From Taibaiella sp. (lineage in GTDB: Bacteria > Bacteroidota > Bacteroidia > Chitinophagales > Chitinophagaceae): a stretch of DNA of 64,000 bases. The position numbers were made by a program, and so were the translations under genes. The number at the start of each line of letters is the position of its first letter. Position 1 is the first letter of the stretch. A model generated the notes under the pieces. It did not search any database. It saw only the letters and a list, made by a program, of their open reading frames with translations, and had not been told where the DNA came from. Positions 63,338-64,000 of the stretch are shown piece after piece. The DNA lies in NCBI GenBank assembly GCA_019739295.1, contig JAHHDV010000026.1:140658-204657 (forward strand), read 5' to 3'.

Positions 63338-64000
63338 ATGTATATCTCTAAAGTCAGCCTGGTCAATTATAGGAATTTTGCAAATGCAAGTTTTTCAATT
63401 CAACAAGGGAATAAATACCATAATCGGAGAAAACGGTTCTGGAAAAAACAAATGTTTTTAGGGCAATAAGGCTGTTATTAGAAGATGCCTCCTTGCAATA
63501 TGCTTATAAACTGACGGAAGGAGATTTTAACAGGTCTTTGGATAAGGGAAAATGGAAAGGTCATTGGATTATTATCAGTGTTGAATTTGATGAGCTTAAC
63601 GATGAAGAGGCAATACAATCCTTGTTCATTCACGGTGTTGGAGTTGCCGCAGAAGATTATGTAAAAAAAAGCTACTTACAACCTTTTCTTTCGTCCTAAA
63701 GCTGACATCAGACAAAAACTTTCCGAATTAGCTGAAGGAGATGCAGTTGGATTACAAACGATACTCAATAGCATCACAATTCAGGATAATTACGAAACTT
63801 TCTTTACTGGAAAAAGCACTGCTGATTTTAATGACCCTAATGTATATAAGGAACTTGTAGGCGATTTTGAAAATGTGGTTTTCCCATCTACGATTGATGC
63901 TTCTAAATTTGGCTCTAAAATTCCGCATCAATTATCTGTTTCCAAAGAAATCTCTTTTACATTCATCCAAGCCTTGAGAGATGTAGTAAGTGACTTTCAT
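63338..64000 (+). CDS. OLD-like AAA ATPase/nuclease, 5' part, frame broken, runs off window
   Basis: Starts MYISKVSLVNYRNFANASFS, the typical N-terminus of OLD-family ATPases, with Walker A IIGENGSGKTN restored by removing an A near 63412 and another in the A run near 63450. It continues RAIRLLLEDASLQYAYKLTE, WIIISVEFDEL and, after another shift near 63670, FRPKADIRQKLSELAEGDA, FFTGKSTADF and ISFTFIQALRDVVSDF. A TOPRIM domain and a UvrD helicase may lie beyond the window, in the manner of Gabija-like systems; this cannot be seen here. It follows the nuclease gene by 41 bases. Confidence 0.68.

Noticed and set aside
1..64000. CRISPR array, rRNA operon or insertion sequence
   Set aside because: No regularly spaced direct repeats, no rRNA-like segment and no transposase gene with terminal repeats were seen.

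Overview
The window comes from a Bacteroidota genome, most like the Chitinophagaceae/Sphingobacteriia branch. The evidence is a type IX secretion C-terminal sorting domain protein, an OmpP1/FadL plus SGNH-lipoprotein pair, promoters of the TAnnTTTG type, an LspA and RF2 of Bacteroidota type, and a CTnDOT-type conjugation module. This is inferred from gene content; no rRNA or tRNA gene was found.

Bases 1-39,400 are ordinary chromosome of moderate G+C. In order they hold: the 3' end of an alpha-2-macroglobulin gene; an O-acyltransferase; panD; a flippase-like membrane protein with rfaE2; a secreted rhodanese; an MBL-fold hydrolase; a MATE exporter; a sodium/solute symporter; an alpha-oxoamine synthase; glyA; a tiny T9SS-sorted protein; prfB and lspA; kynureninase; an M20 peptidase; ctaA; an L,D-transpeptidase; a peptide-use group (DPP IV, CoA-transferase subunit B, POT transporter); rhomboid; kdsC; an ABC exporter; a two-component system followed by two PepSY-like envelope proteins; a broken cbpA-cbpM pair; a DUF2147 protein; the FadL/SGNH operon; and an acyl-CoA dehydrogenase behind a perfect palindromic operator. 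A dispersed intergenic hairpin element (stem AACAAACCTGTC) occurs four times, always outside genes.

From about 39,430 the sequence is an integrative and conjugative element. An IntDOT-like tyrosine recombinase (39,700) is followed by an accessory operon (DUF932, Api92-like), then an AT-rich cargo block (RES-domain protein, GIY-YIG nuclease, AbiH), regulators, a TIGR02391 protein, and a minus-strand tra operon read traE-F-G-I-J-K-(unknown)-L-M-N-O-Q. Upstream of traE, where traA-D would be expected, there is instead a plus-strand AT-rich defence island: an XRE regulator, an ABC-three-component (ABC-3C) operon (nuclease effector, middle component, DUF2326-type ATPase), a PD-(D/E)xK-like nuclease gene, and the start of an OLD-like AAA ATPase that runs off the window.

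The sequence carries many single-base indels, often in homopolymers. They break more than 20 otherwise well-conserved genes, including the essential lspA. In nearly every case a one-base correction restores canonical motifs, so I treat these as probable sequencing errors and annotate each broken gene over its full span as one CDS. The most interesting parts are the stacked defence modules in the conjugative element and the dispersed hairpin family.
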